Assembly: GCA_003513495.1 (NCBI GenBank) | Contig: DOPM01000050.1 | Location: 85,671 to 111,496 of the forward strand | Direction of reading: 5' to 3' | Origin: Desulfosporosinus sp. | Lineage (GTDB): Bacteria > Bacillota > Desulfitobacteriia > Desulfitobacteriales > Desulfitobacteriaceae | Length of the DNA stretch: 25,826 nt | In this document: positions 10,301 through 15,737 of the stretch, one piece after another | Layout: each line of letters starts with the position of its first letter | Numbering within the stretch: position 1 is the first letter of the stretch | The notes under the pieces: generated by a model | What the model was told of the DNA's origin: nothing | What the model saw: only the letters and a program-made list of their open reading frames with translations | The model's database searches: none | Position numbers and translations under genes: made by a program

Positions 10301-12211
10301 GATACACTGACTGTATCTGCTGAGGTGACCGATGCTTTAAGCGGCATTTACAGCGTGGTGATGACAAGTGGCGGTACAACTTACTCCATGCAAAAACAAG
10401 GGGATACAGATACCTATACCGCTAACATTACAGCAAATAGCGTCGGAGCTATCACTATTGTGGCAACGGATCTGGCAGGAAATACTGCCCAGACTTCCAC
10501 TGGCTCTAGTAATTCCGGTGGATCGTCAGGCGGAGGGGGTTCACATACCCCGAAGCCAACAAATCCGACGACCCCAACATCCTCGACTGTAACAGGCAGT
10601 GTCATTGACGGTAAAACAGGCGCTCAGGTTTCCAATGTCGCAGTTACCGTAACGACAGATAGTGAGGGCAATGTTACAGTTTCCATGGGTGCTGTGCAGG
10701 TATTAATCCTAAAACAACCCGACGGAACAACAAGCCCATTAAGTGATTTCTCTAGAGTGGCTATCACAACGGCAACAGGTTCTCCAGCCACAATTTCTGC
10801 CGATGGAACCATCCAAGTACAGAACTTGGCTAAAGGAACAGACAATCATTTTATTATCTTCTATGATTTGGGCAACGGACAAAGGATTACTATGGGAACC
10901 ATGGACATTAATATGGACAGCAAAGGAAATGTCCAACTAACCACTACCTTAATCGACCCTTATGGGATCATAACGGATTCTGCTACTGGAGCGGTTATAA
11001 CAGGTGCTGATGTAACCTTGTATTATGCCGATACTGAGCGAAACAAAGCTGCCGGAAAAATTCCGAATTCATTAGTAGAACTGCCTATTATTGAGGGGTT
11101 CGAGCCAAACGATAATAAAAATCCCCAAATCAGTGATCTGGGCGGAGCCTATGGATTCATGGTCTTCCCCACTTCAGACTACTATATTGTGGCAACAAAG
11201 GATGGGTATGATCAATTCAGGAGTCCGACCATACCAGTAGAACAAGACATTGTAAAATTAGACTTTAAAATGAATCAACCCAGAGTCGGTGTAACCAGAC
11301 TTGCCGGCTTAACGAAAGTGGATACCGCTCTGGAAATTGCCAAAGCAAGCTATACCGGAAAGATTTCCAATGTGATCTTGGCAACCGCCGATAATTTCCC
11401 CGATGCACTGGCAGGAAGCGTCCTAGGCTATAAGCTGAATGCACCCATCCTACTGGTTGGAAGCAGTGAAGAGGATCATACCAAAGTCATTACTTATCTG
11501 AAAGACTACATGGATCCCAAAGGAACTGTCTATATTTTAGGGGGCACGGCAGCGGTCAGTGATACTGTGGAAGAGAAAATAGTAACTAGTGGATTTTTTC
11601 AGATCAAGAGATTAGGTGGATTCGACCAATATGAAACAGCCCTGAAAATTTCCGATGAATTAGATCTTTTGACAGGAACTCCCGTCGTACTGGCCTATGG
11701 GGAAAACTATCCAGACGCCTTATCCATAAGCAGCGCGGCAGCGGCCATGCAGTATCCCATACTATTAGTAGGAAAAGATGGAATCAGTGATGGAGTCAAG
11801 CAAAAAATCGCGGAACTAAAGCCAATCAGGGCCTATATTATAGGGGGGCAAGCGGTTGTAGGCAGAGCCGTTGAGGATCAAGTGTCTGAGCTGACACCCC
11901 TAGGCAAAAGAGCTATTGTAAGACTCAGTGGAGTGGATCGCTATGAGACCTCGTTTGCCGTAGCAAACTACTTTAAGTTAGCCGGGCAAACGATTAGTGT
12001 GGCAACTGGCAAGAACTTCCCGGATGCTCTTGCAGGTAGTGCTTATGCAGCAAACTTCAATGCACCGATTATTTTAGTCGATGACAAGCTTTCAGAAACT
12101 ATATTGAAATATCTTAAGACCAAAGAAATGACTGGAGCGACCATTTTCGGAGGAGAGTTCGTCATCAGTAAAGCCGTTGAGCAGCAGCTTGGACAATTGC
12201 TCGGGAAATAG
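1322..12211 (+). CDS. Giant secreted multidomain surface protein with C-terminal CWB2 anchor
   Basis: The start is GTG, 8 nt after a strong Shine-Dalgarno (GGGAGGAG, 1306-1313). Residues 1-27 form a Sec signal peptide (RSFKK, a hydrophobic core, then SLAQA). The 3629 residues include Ig-like strands at ~530-620; a Big_2 domain at ~798-888 (WISSDEKIATINASTGEITP); a second Big_2-like region at ~1118-1246; and an acidic helical stretch at ~1680-1735. Next come a Gly-rich beta region at ~1750-1870, a propeller-like region with repeated W/Y and SDG blades at ~2020-2340, CARDB-like strands, a cadherin-like sandwich at ~2790-2880 and a Gly/Ser/Pro/Thr linker at ~3060-3090. Three CWB2 repeats (from ~3321, ~3430 and ~3534, marked by RLxGxxxxxTA and FPDALAG-like motifs) finish the protein. 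CWB2 repeats bind secondary wall polymers non-covalently, so it should sit on the cell surface as an adhesin or S-layer-associated protein. I see no catalytic motif. It is read as one intact frame and ends just before a terminator. Confidence 0.88.
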   Translation: MRSFKKVMSIFLVSVMLLSMLPLNSLAQASNLSLSDAAMSDKDGPVSTSNSLEQGSSNLDTSDPAVSETDNSETTVNSLSLGESNPNAREQLIAALAEQYGSENSEAMFDSMVSMGIVDENGNRLTYKIEMDGKLYTLDQMREIVNAPGVDLTKEVKVDDKVVTLAIISKLIDFDVYLKFVEDNFLKNQVTVSDEHLKMLADLESQLNTEGISLMEGTLEAAIAPEAVLSKRSIPAPVPVAKVEYTIGAISRDTVDITYTLTEGGDDASVTFSQECLSGILDANDITTTSAAITLTSSSPTESVTLNLPSVENVLWKGEVPLCYVRLNDLRGGLFSNEKSSQLIPITMSRDYAFTSYKPTIVHFPFPINQDVIGPNAVNMLTNPWPKIDTSGWYTTGYWQKGDYDGELKIAHGEYLLASQRISLPDDARNLVANGNLTASASVFSWAGAGRQMDTYVKIIGYDKDNKVLGVPATDSYQGGDNTTVRSISGYILPAGTASVCFEASNWTNSGVTGPSMHDFHLHLTDYKAPTVEGINSPDETFKAGEQVPIVVTFSEPVVQNSALTLTLKDANDKVYTVTKENTGVTSSKITFIFDIPPQTPITLWPVSISAGVKDTSDNLSKPYNFPINGDTGKTTPLATTFAYNELDSMLSLILKHADGTELNGAYLPDETKGQLEIELFQSEEETIDDSTVGAKQNEWLINHTTVDPEDGQKFTVDRLFASYDHGVTKIPLYITDATDELTAEFDLPPSGSVCKMRLFMATGELDEESKPIFRPILENGYSANFSIGALTLVDAKDMTINYPASYPSGKDKVLNLGDSETVRLTYTYSGDATYKSADDFKWISSDEKIATINASTGEITPVGVGKVTFNLVAMNGTNDGTKDVSIQSAEFTVQASLDKPSLAVSKFITTKKGLPAQVMWSTNVIYMNQQAEPSKDTTFIVELYKGSYPSIADLEGITPTYTAASEVNASYFTIPGEQLTQLSVGAEPAYTVKISTDNPNVSGERVASVGNIIVTSPPAKVIIDRPASYYILDTANQLTLNWQSMDVNTASGYDFEFEVTKNGASVTESQEPSGSYTLNLADVTGKLKDVYTVTAKIKNTGDEAYSYDSFVLNVYDAEAMKIWVDKQDPTSTITLDNSGRISAMTSAEIVALERNISLTNQLSINYGDYSYGSVSDQIEWKSSDPKVGSINYSQGGAYKNIEDYDSLSYMPTTNFILAGLKDGTTTIDATHKLSRMTDTLGVTVKTLKDKLYLFQAMPLALTEFSYTNGDGTEKTISSDNQGAVAIYEPKGIKSDVKLKSIVGDSIYLGTIYHNNLLSGENDGSKGQLYPINNFVLRKAAQLDLNFKNPDGTPYIGTVTLRGGVYKNGNYCETSEISDQADAWKRTITINPDNGAYRQVFDITRFWSAAGGENSTSSVKASDEIDYVFEFHFGNDDYQPQISKFSGNLSGADVLRFGESVVNLVSIAAEDKDKPFFAAQYLDRYKKSGRLDNIKNATGNLGLNAQTPKVRIDTQALWWGEPLENNQVSVSLINEKGSVLAEQNFKTFQYPFATMLVTEHQVVIDQSNIWVDEKGRGKLTVKLFNEDGTLYNSTLQPYSIRNMLNVENLSQSQDVNQTFQEQLQKSIKAGSSFDAKDKFTQSALDYASNIKFGNDNFSLMLAPTSDPTVFNGLLQLNAGDDVMDMGPEEDEFSLMLDDDEVDSAVKSGYAKAREMANNLKDDLESLQEDAQDSSGSYQIGGYFSCQVRYNFETAKWEIRPIGGGIKAGIGFTYSTTKNVLIGGVVPATFELALGAAVRLEFDAHMLYEPVSFGGIDYSWQADKENVTDYLTNLRIKAYIYAFGGLGFDATIVALKIGVFGQLTLENENKFLNRNYLDAAIADLPAGYNQTEKALSGSRLNLQGQIGIKFVAKLLLISYKKTLASVSFEKEWTYRNWDKIEDYWKQTTGDMLTPENMSLATRIYAAATGQDLVVITKAPELESREYLKEYTRVWGSPSGMMRALSLDTENLAPNTLQTNAYPYANPLMASDGSMFVYLSDNNSSNVWDTTANYALKQGGSYVDLGKIDPSAESFGDSQMSFAGNGSLAISAWVRLADKLEKNSDEQLSTTDVAMMTNNTEIYTSIYKSGTWTTERLTSNSTPDMAPVVATNGSQAIVVWRSVYAGDAANPTDFSGKDTLVYRIYDGSSWSETKSLYNGVSGSVVGLEAAMMSDGTSAVAYIIDPSEERDVNSYEIVYGVLDEGGAAVKNVRLTNDDTPDENPQLTVAKIGDEERFMLGWYKMEGENSDIRLATFSEDGSSKEDFVDSLKAVSSGNTIGSNFKFVNTSAENNDFKNLSILWVEPNSQGSDSLKAIKFRQEPIDGTNLTLTSAAVDVAEMPEKTVIDSFDAYVSDAANDEVKVIILGTESKDGVFDTETDTDEDGNTVEIQVPKTESKMFTATQAYQNKAQITAAEFDYTGIKSGFGLPIAFTVQNQGKEVMTSVTLDYRDGDGTESKTFDQLTVLPGTSKTLIVNYSVPVNIADLSYSGTASFGDSPLILTGNGTLPLAVADVGFTKIDTVKEQDGQRQFAVSLYNSSDYKLKTSGKQVKLAIYDNSAYTSGTEVAPMVTISDPDQLSLIDNGAYTANLSFDLKSYLAGQGKDEIPANGVTLYAKAWIVDSSDKELPEFVGENNFSTLLCDNLVKRNGGNPMKVDVKQSNSETETTAVLTLQNLALKEVTNGNVAVNLLDEGGNIIETQYLSNTAEGLVTLGSEAVISKTFVFDTLGADVEAYYFNAAADSMNADLLVLGATGVGVNFDKDTTTYDNLSTNGLKSTNLTAISANPKAKVVLMDASNTVLAEETGAVAYTLPLATGSNIFEVTVEPDGAGALPKTYSLTVANAAPASGSVTLSASEPGPRGWWNISSVPVTLTATDLTNFTPTKMEYKVDNGDWTSKTYTSSPIDVTNITAEGTHFISVKLQNANDYNLATNSLTVKVDRTAPVFRADKTSAVLAGDTLTVSAEVTDALSGIYSVVMTSGGTTYSMQKQGDTDTYTANITANSVGAITIVATDLAGNTAQTSTGSSNSGGSSGGGGSHTPKPTNPTTPTSSTVTGSVIDGKTGAQVSNVAVTVTTDSEGNVTVSMGAVQVLILKQPDGTTSPLSDFSRVAITTATGSPATISADGTIQVQNLAKGTDNHFIIFYDLGNGQRITMGTMDINMDSKGNVQLTTTLIDPYGIITDSATGAVITGADVTLYYADTERNKAAGKIPNSLVELPIIEGFEPNDNKNPQISDLGGAYGFMVFPTSDYYIVATKDGYDQFRSPTIPVEQDIVKLDFKMNQPRVGVTRLAGLTKVDTALEIAKASYTGKISNVILATADNFPDALAGSVLGYKLNAPILLVGSSEEDHTKVITYLKDYMDPKGTVYILGGTAAVSDTVEEKIVTSGFFQIKRLGGFDQYETALKISDELDLLTGTPVVLAYGENYPDALSISSAAAAMQYPILLVGKDGISDGVKQKIAELKPIRAYIIGGQAVVGRAVEDQVSELTPLGKRAIVRLSGVDRYETSFAVANYFKLAGQTISVATGKNFPDALAGSAYAANFNAPIILVDDKLSETILKYLKTKEMTGATIFGGEFVISKAVEQQLGQLLGK

Positions 12212-12255
12212 GAAAGGCAGATAATCAGTGACAACTTTGTAAATGCGTAAAATAA

Positions 12256-12292
12256 GCACCCATTGTGATTTGCCTTTAATCACAATGGGTGC
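12256..12292. terminator. Terminator-like hairpin between convergent genes
   Basis: A 15-bp perfect inverted repeat (GCACCCATTGTGATT and its complement at 12278-12292) with a 7-nt loop lies 45 nt after the giant gene. On the minus strand the stem is followed by a T-rich run, so it can also stop transcripts from the convergent kinase gene. Confidence 0.75.
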
Positions 12293-12297
12293 CTCTA

Positions 12298-12452
12298 ATG
12301 AATTTGATTTTCAGGTCTAAAACTGAAAATTCTACTGATCAGAAGTAGATGCTGTATTCATCAAGTTAGATGAAGTTGATACCAAGTTTGAAGAATTATT
12401 AACCAAAGCAGAGACCATGAAGAAGGATTTAGGTCTGGATAATGAAAACTAG
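12298..12452 (+). pseudogene. Small gene remnant with a frameshift
   Basis: Two frames together read like one charged helical protein. From ATG 12298 the first frame gives MNLIFRSKTENSTDQK and a stop. The overlapping frame (from about 12342) gives EVDAVFIKLDEVDTKFEELL, then TKAETMKKDLGLDNEN and TAG at 12450-12452. A single indel near 12344 would join them. There is no Shine-Dalgarno. The sequence lies between the giant gene's terminator and the 3' end of the kinase gene. Family not recognised; it could be the C-terminal coil of a lost protein, or chance. Confidence 0.35.
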
Positions 12453-12473
12453 GGGGCCCACTACTGTGCGGCA

Positions 12474-13745
12474 CTACAGAATAATGCTTGCTTTAAAGAC
12501 TCCGTCTTTAACTGTGAAGGAACATATCCCGCCGTATTTTTGTGCTACCGCAGCAATACTTCTCGTGCCAAGGCCATGGTTCTCATCGGTACTTATCGGC
12601 ATGTTGTCAACAAATACAATGGTGCCGTCAAAGCTGTTAGTGATTTGCAGGCAGAGCTTATTCTGGTTGAGTTTGGAGACGATTTTTATGTATCTGTCAT
12701 TGGTAATGTTAATGCTCTTGCAGGCATTAATGGCATTTTCAAGAGCATTGGCCATAATAACGCAAAGGTCCATGTCGGAAACAGCGTTTTTCTCAGGAAG
12801 ATTGATCTGAGTTTCAACTGTGATCTGTTCATTTTTGGCTTTGGCTATATAAGACGATAGAATCAAATTAACCGTATAGTTATTGCAATATTTTTCAACC
12901 ACAGCACCCTCAACGGTTTTTTCGACCTCAGTAATATATTTTTGTGCCGCTTCTTTGTTGTTGTCCGCAAGATAGGAATTGATCAGATTCAAGTGGTGGC
13001 GCATATCGTGTCGATACAGCATGGTCTTTTCTTGTGATTCTTCCAAGGCTTCAAAATGAATCTGAGCTGCGGCCACTTGAGTCCTTAATAAATGTTGTTC
13101 GTTTTGCAGGGTAAGCTGTTCTCTGGTTTGTTTGAAAAATCGCAGAATCAGAAAATAAGCTGAGAGAGTCAAAATAAAGATCAGCGCAGATCTCCACAAA
13201 ACATTATCAGCCATCGCCTTGTTCAAACTATACATACTGGCAGTATAAAGCAGAACAGAGTATGAAATCGGAATTATGCAAAAGCCTATCCAGCCTTTAT
13301 CTGTGTTGCACATCATGTAAAGAAACAGCGGACGGATATACTTGAAAATCAGAAACCCCACAGGCAGATACAGAATATAACAAACAATAATCACGACTTC
13401 CCTGCTGTAGCCAAAAAAATATGAAATAATAAGTCCAACCAAAGAGAAGGATGAGGTAATGGCGACCAGAGTCCAATGTACAAAAAAGACCTTGATTGGT
13501 TTGAACTTAGAGATAAACACAAATGCTAAAAATACCGGAAGGTGGACAAGAAGGGGATAAAACTTCATAAAAGTTGGATACCCCAATTTGAGCAAAACAA
13601 ACCCATCAATTATTAGAACGACAGTTGCATAAAGCCCCAAAAGATAGCGATTTTTTTTGTGTTTTATTTCGCAATCTAAGAGCATATACATTACGCTGAT
13701 CGCGAAAATAAGGCTAAGAAGAGACCTTATATAATCCATAGCCAT
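12474..13745 (-). CDS. AgrC-like sensor histidine kinase (GHKL/HPK10 type)
   Basis: This membrane sensor kinase has 423 residues. The ATG at 13745 is chosen because a perfect GGAGG lies 8 nt upstream; the earlier in-frame TTG overlaps that site. About six or seven hydrophobic segments fill residues 1-205, then a coiled-coil linker (~205-240). The dimerisation helix has the phospho-acceptor motif YRHDMRHHLN (His ~246), the N box is ENAINAC (~336) and the G box is GLGTRS (~391). RHDxRHH is typical of the HPK10 group, which includes AgrC peptide-pheromone receptors and related kinases that normally work with LytTR-type response regulators. No response regulator, AgrB or obvious AgrD gene is in the window, so partner and signal are unknown. 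It is convergent with the giant gene. Its promoter and ~128-nt leader exist in a second, orphan copy at 832-988. Confidence 0.88.
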   Translation of the reverse strand: MAMDYIRSLLSLIFAISVMYMLLDCEIKHKKNRYLLGLYATVVLIIDGFVLLKLGYPTFMKFYPLLVHLPVFLAFVFISKFKPIKVFFVHWTLVAITSSFSLVGLIISYFFGYSREVVIIVCYILYLPVGFLIFKYIRPLFLYMMCNTDKGWIGFCIIPISYSVLLYTASMYSLNKAMADNVLWRSALIFILTLSAYFLILRFFKQTREQLTLQNEQHLLRTQVAAAQIHFEALEESQEKTMLYRHDMRHHLNLINSYLADNNKEAAQKYITEVEKTVEGAVVEKYCNNYTVNLILSSYIAKAKNEQITVETQINLPEKNAVSDMDLCVIMANALENAINACKSINITNDRYIKIVSKLNQNKLCLQITNSFDGTIVFVDNMPISTDENHGLGTRSIAAVAQKYGGICSFTVKDGVFKASIIL

Positions 13746-13753
13746 GCGTTTTA

Positions 13754-13921
13754 CCTCCAATTTACTTCCGTATTATTCCATATTCATCCGCAAGCCAACT
13801 TATCTGCAAAATATTCAGCTTTCTGTGATGGCAAGTAGCAAATTTATGCAATAACTTGAGTAACATCCATATTTAATCCATTATACCAGAATTTATACAA
13901 AAAAAGACAAAATCTGCATCC
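13754..13921. repeat. Direct repeat A, copy 2 (kinase promoter and leader)
   Basis: This is the functional copy of the segment also found at 832-988. It begins at the kinase Shine-Dalgarno and extends through the leader and promoter, ending in a shared ctgcatcc (13914-13921). Beyond it the two flanks are unrelated until the remnant of the CWB2 gene here and the giant gene's upstream region there. Confidence 0.85.
13880..13906 (-). promoter_or_regulatory. Sigma-A type promoter of the histidine kinase gene
   Basis: On the minus strand an extended -10 (TGGTATAAT; TATAAT is the complement of 13880-13885) is preceded by a TTGTCT-like -35 at a longer than ideal spacing (~19 nt), which the TG extension could compensate. 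The expected transcription start near 13873 gives a ~128-nt leader before the ATG at 13745. The same promoter is preserved in the orphan copy (complement of 947-952). Confidence 0.55.
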
Positions 13922-13950
13922 ATAAGCAATAGTTATAACAAAGAATCAAA

Positions 13951-14219
13951 CTGACCCATCTAGGGAAAGGAGCTATTGTAAGACACAGTGGAGTGGACCG
14001 ATATGAAACCTCTCTTGCAGTGGCAAATTACTTTAAGTTATGTGGGCAAAGGATCAGTGTGGCATCAGGAAATAACTTCCTGGATGCTATAATAGGAAGT
14101 GCTTATGCCGCCGCAAACTCCAATGCACCGATTATTTTAGTGGATGTCAAACTATATTTAATTATCTAAAGACCAGAAAAATGACTGGAGCAACCCTTTT
14201 CCGAGGAGAGGCTGTCGTC
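13951..14219 (+). pseudogene. Decayed copy of the third CWB2 repeat of the giant protein
   Basis: This stretch matches 11911-12172 of the giant gene closely. It reads GAIVRHSGVDRYETSLAVAN and onward to SNAPIILVDVK, where the giant has GKRAIVRLSGVDRYETSFAVAN and FNAPIILVDDK. It has no start codon. A short deletion after VDVK shifts the frame to a stop (LYLII*), after which similarity resumes in another frame (TRKMTGATLFRGEAVV). Substitutions such as PDAL to LDAI at a conserved CWB2 position suggest relaxed selection. It is a leftover of a second CWB2-protein gene lying in the same orientation as the giant gene. Confidence 0.85.
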
Positions 14220-14233
14220 GTTCATTTCAAAAC

Positions 14234-14282
14234 AAAAACATACATTTCATGCAGATAGAAATTCATTTCAAATACTTTTATG
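14234..14282. repeat. Repeat B, copy 2
   Basis: The 21 bases at 14234-14254 are identical to 1169-1189, and the following ~28 nt keep the same spacing to an ATG. A 28-codon open frame starts at that ATG (14280-14366, MLKGIFGAITIGIVNADALP and on) but has no Shine-Dalgarno. From here to 14438 I see no other gene. Confidence 0.5.
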
Positions 14283-14438
14283 TTAAAGGGAATTTTTGGG
14301 GCTATAACTATTGGGATAGTGAATGCAGATGCGTTACCAGGCGATTCTTTTTGTAGTAAACGTTAGAGGATTAGTATTATCGGAAGATAGGTTCGAATGA
14401 CTAGAGAAGGAGTGGTTGCAGTTGGATAGTGAAGAAAT

Positions 14439-14723
14439 ATGCGGCCAAAGAACAAGGACATGCCGGCCGACACTTATCCCGTGGTGAGAGAAGACGATAC
14501 CTGCCCTCACTGGGAATGTACAGGAGGAGAGAGCCTTGCACCCATGCGTGAGTGTTGGTACTGCAAGTATTCGGATTTCAGAAAAGACATGAGTGAGCAT
14601 CGGACCCACAGCGTGTGCCACTACCTCATGAACCGAAGCGGTGAAGAGGAAGAAAAAAAGCCCTCTGAGATCATCAAGGCCAAAAAACGCCCTAATTGTA
14701 CAGAAAAAAGACTGACAATGTAA
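14439..14723 (+). CDS. Small cysteine-rich protein, unknown function
   Basis: This is a 94-residue soluble protein. Cysteines occur as TCPHWEC (~27-32), ECWYC (~43-47) and HSVCHY (~65), a layout that could bind a metal, followed by a Lys/Glu-rich tail. I do not recognise a named family, although short proteins with a CWYC/CWFC core are common in Clostridia. The ATG at 14439 has only a weak GAAGAA upstream. A good Shine-Dalgarno (AAGGAG, 14407-14412) sits 9 nt before a TTG at 14422, but that TTG is in another frame and stops after ~21 codons. Either the weak start is used, or a one-base deletion in the A run near 14436 has separated the gene from its real start. Confidence 0.55.
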   Translation: MRPKNKDMPADTYPVVREDDTCPHWECTGGESLAPMRECWYCKYSDFRKDMSEHRTHSVCHYLMNRSGEEEEKKPSEIIKAKKRPNCTEKRLTM

Positions 14724-14849
14724 AGTATGTTACACTCAAAAAGAGTTAATAGAACTTGGTCTAATGATAAAGTGGATAGGCAGCACTGATAACGCTAGGA
14801 CATTAAGGAACTTCCATATTGTGAGGGTTCAAAGTGCTCGATTTAGTTA

Positions 14850-14875
14850 ACTTGTACCAAAAGATTTCATATATT
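14850..14875 (+). promoter_or_regulatory. Possible sigma-K promoter of the spore-surface gene
   Basis: AC at 14850-14851, a 16-nt spacer, then CATATATT at 14868-14875 fits the sigma-K pattern (AC, N16-17, CATAnnnT) used in the late mother cell. It lies ~75 nt before the start of a gene with a BclA-type spore-surface domain, where such a promoter would be expected. The match is short, so this is tentative. Confidence 0.35.
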
Positions 14876-14950
14876 GTATTAAGAGCAATATGCGAAAATG
14901 CTTGATTTTAATAAGCAATTGATACTAAACGATGTGGAGGGATAAAATTA

Positions 14951-15163
14951 ATGGCTGAATTAACAACCGGTTTGATTGAAAATACAGCTGTGCTAGGCGT
15001 CAGACCGACCGTAACCTTTGTAGTGAGGATTACAAATGATGGGACCACAACAGAATCAGTGATGACTGAAGGCAGCTTCGTTTTGGGGGCAATAATCGGC
15101 TTGGGGGAAGGATGCAGCAGGCAATTTAGTGGCAGCCCATCGAGTCTTACCGGCAGAACTTGA
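14951..15163 (+). pseudogene. 5' part of a broken spore-surface gene
   Basis: The ATG at 14951 follows a strong GGAGGG (14935-14940). The first ~47 residues (AELTTGLIENTAVLGVRPTV, then TFVVRITNDGTTTESVMTEG) look like a beta-sandwich domain found in small secreted or endospore-appendage-like proteins; this resemblance is from memory. From about 15090 this frame becomes low-quality (GLGEGCSRQFSGS). Sensible coding appears in another frame (SAWGKDAAGNLVAAHRVLPA from ~15096). A frameshift, probably with an internal deletion because the first domain seems short, has therefore split the gene. The second half is listed separately. Confidence 0.65.
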
Positions 15164-15611
15164 AGAGAACACTTTACCGTTAACGACAGTATTAAACTTT
15201 GCCGACTTTTTTGCCCTGATGCCTCCTGATAATGCAGCAACAGTTGCTCCCGGTACTGACGTAAGCTTTCCCCAAGACGGACCTACCAGCGCAACAACTA
15301 TTACCAGAACTAGTGATACTGAATTTAACTTGTCTGCAATGAGCACTTATCAGGTTTTGTTTCAGGTAAGTGTGAGCGAGGCGGGCCAGTTGGTTTTAAC
15401 TCTCAATGGAGTCGACTTGGCATATACGGTAGTCGGGCGGGCAACAGGTACTTCTCAAATAGTGGGAATGGCTTATGTGACTACAACAGCCGCCGATTCA
15501 GTGCTCACTGTCCGAAACCCTGCCGGCAATGCAACAGCGCTAACCATTACCACTATCGCCGGAGGAACAAGGCCAGTTTCGGCTCATCTAGTTATCACAC
15601 AAGTCGCCTAG
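15096..15611 (+). pseudogene. 3' part of the broken spore-surface gene: BclA C-terminal-like domain
   Basis: After a TAA at 15093 this frame gives SAWGKDAAGNLVAAHRVLPA and then a ~130-residue domain: FADFFALMPPDNAATVAP, SFPQDGPTSATTITR, GQLVLTLNGVDLAYTVVGRA and a final TRPVSAHLVITQVA. The domain closely matches the C-terminal BclA_C type, a trimeric C1q/TNF-like jelly roll seen on exosporium collagen-like proteins and similar spore-surface proteins. There is no Gly-X-Y collagen stretch here. A GTG at 15129 could start a 160-residue protein, but no Shine-Dalgarno stands at the right distance, so I prefer a frameshifted gene starting at 14951. Expression would be in the mother cell if the sigma-K site is real. 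Confidence 0.75.
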
Positions 15612-15631
15612 ATTAAATCCGCAGTTTAAGT

Positions 15632-15672
15632 GAAACTTGGTCTGTGAATCTGTCACCGACCAAGTTTTCTTA
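15632..15672 (+). terminator. Rho-independent terminator after the spore-surface gene
   Basis: AAACTTGGTC (15633-15642) pairs perfectly with 15658-15667, and T-rich sequence follows the stem. It lies 21 nt after the stop codon and could also serve the convergent DUF3231-like gene. Confidence 0.75.
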
Positions 15673-15737
15673 ATTTTATCTTACTTTTTGCCAATGACCT
15701 TTTCTTTGCCTGCCCCGGTAGCTTCAGCAATCGTTTC

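Noticed and set aside
12442..12860. Two plus-strand open frames (122 and 106 codons) over the kinase 3' end
   Set aside because: They are antisense to the conserved GHKL ATP-binding domain and lack plausible protein character.
13844..13870. Eight-codon mini-frame (MDVTQVIA) in the kinase leader, also present in copy 1, considered as a leader or pheromone peptide
   Set aside because: No Shine-Dalgarno, starts almost at the predicted transcription start, and does not resemble AgrD; conservation is explained by the repeat.
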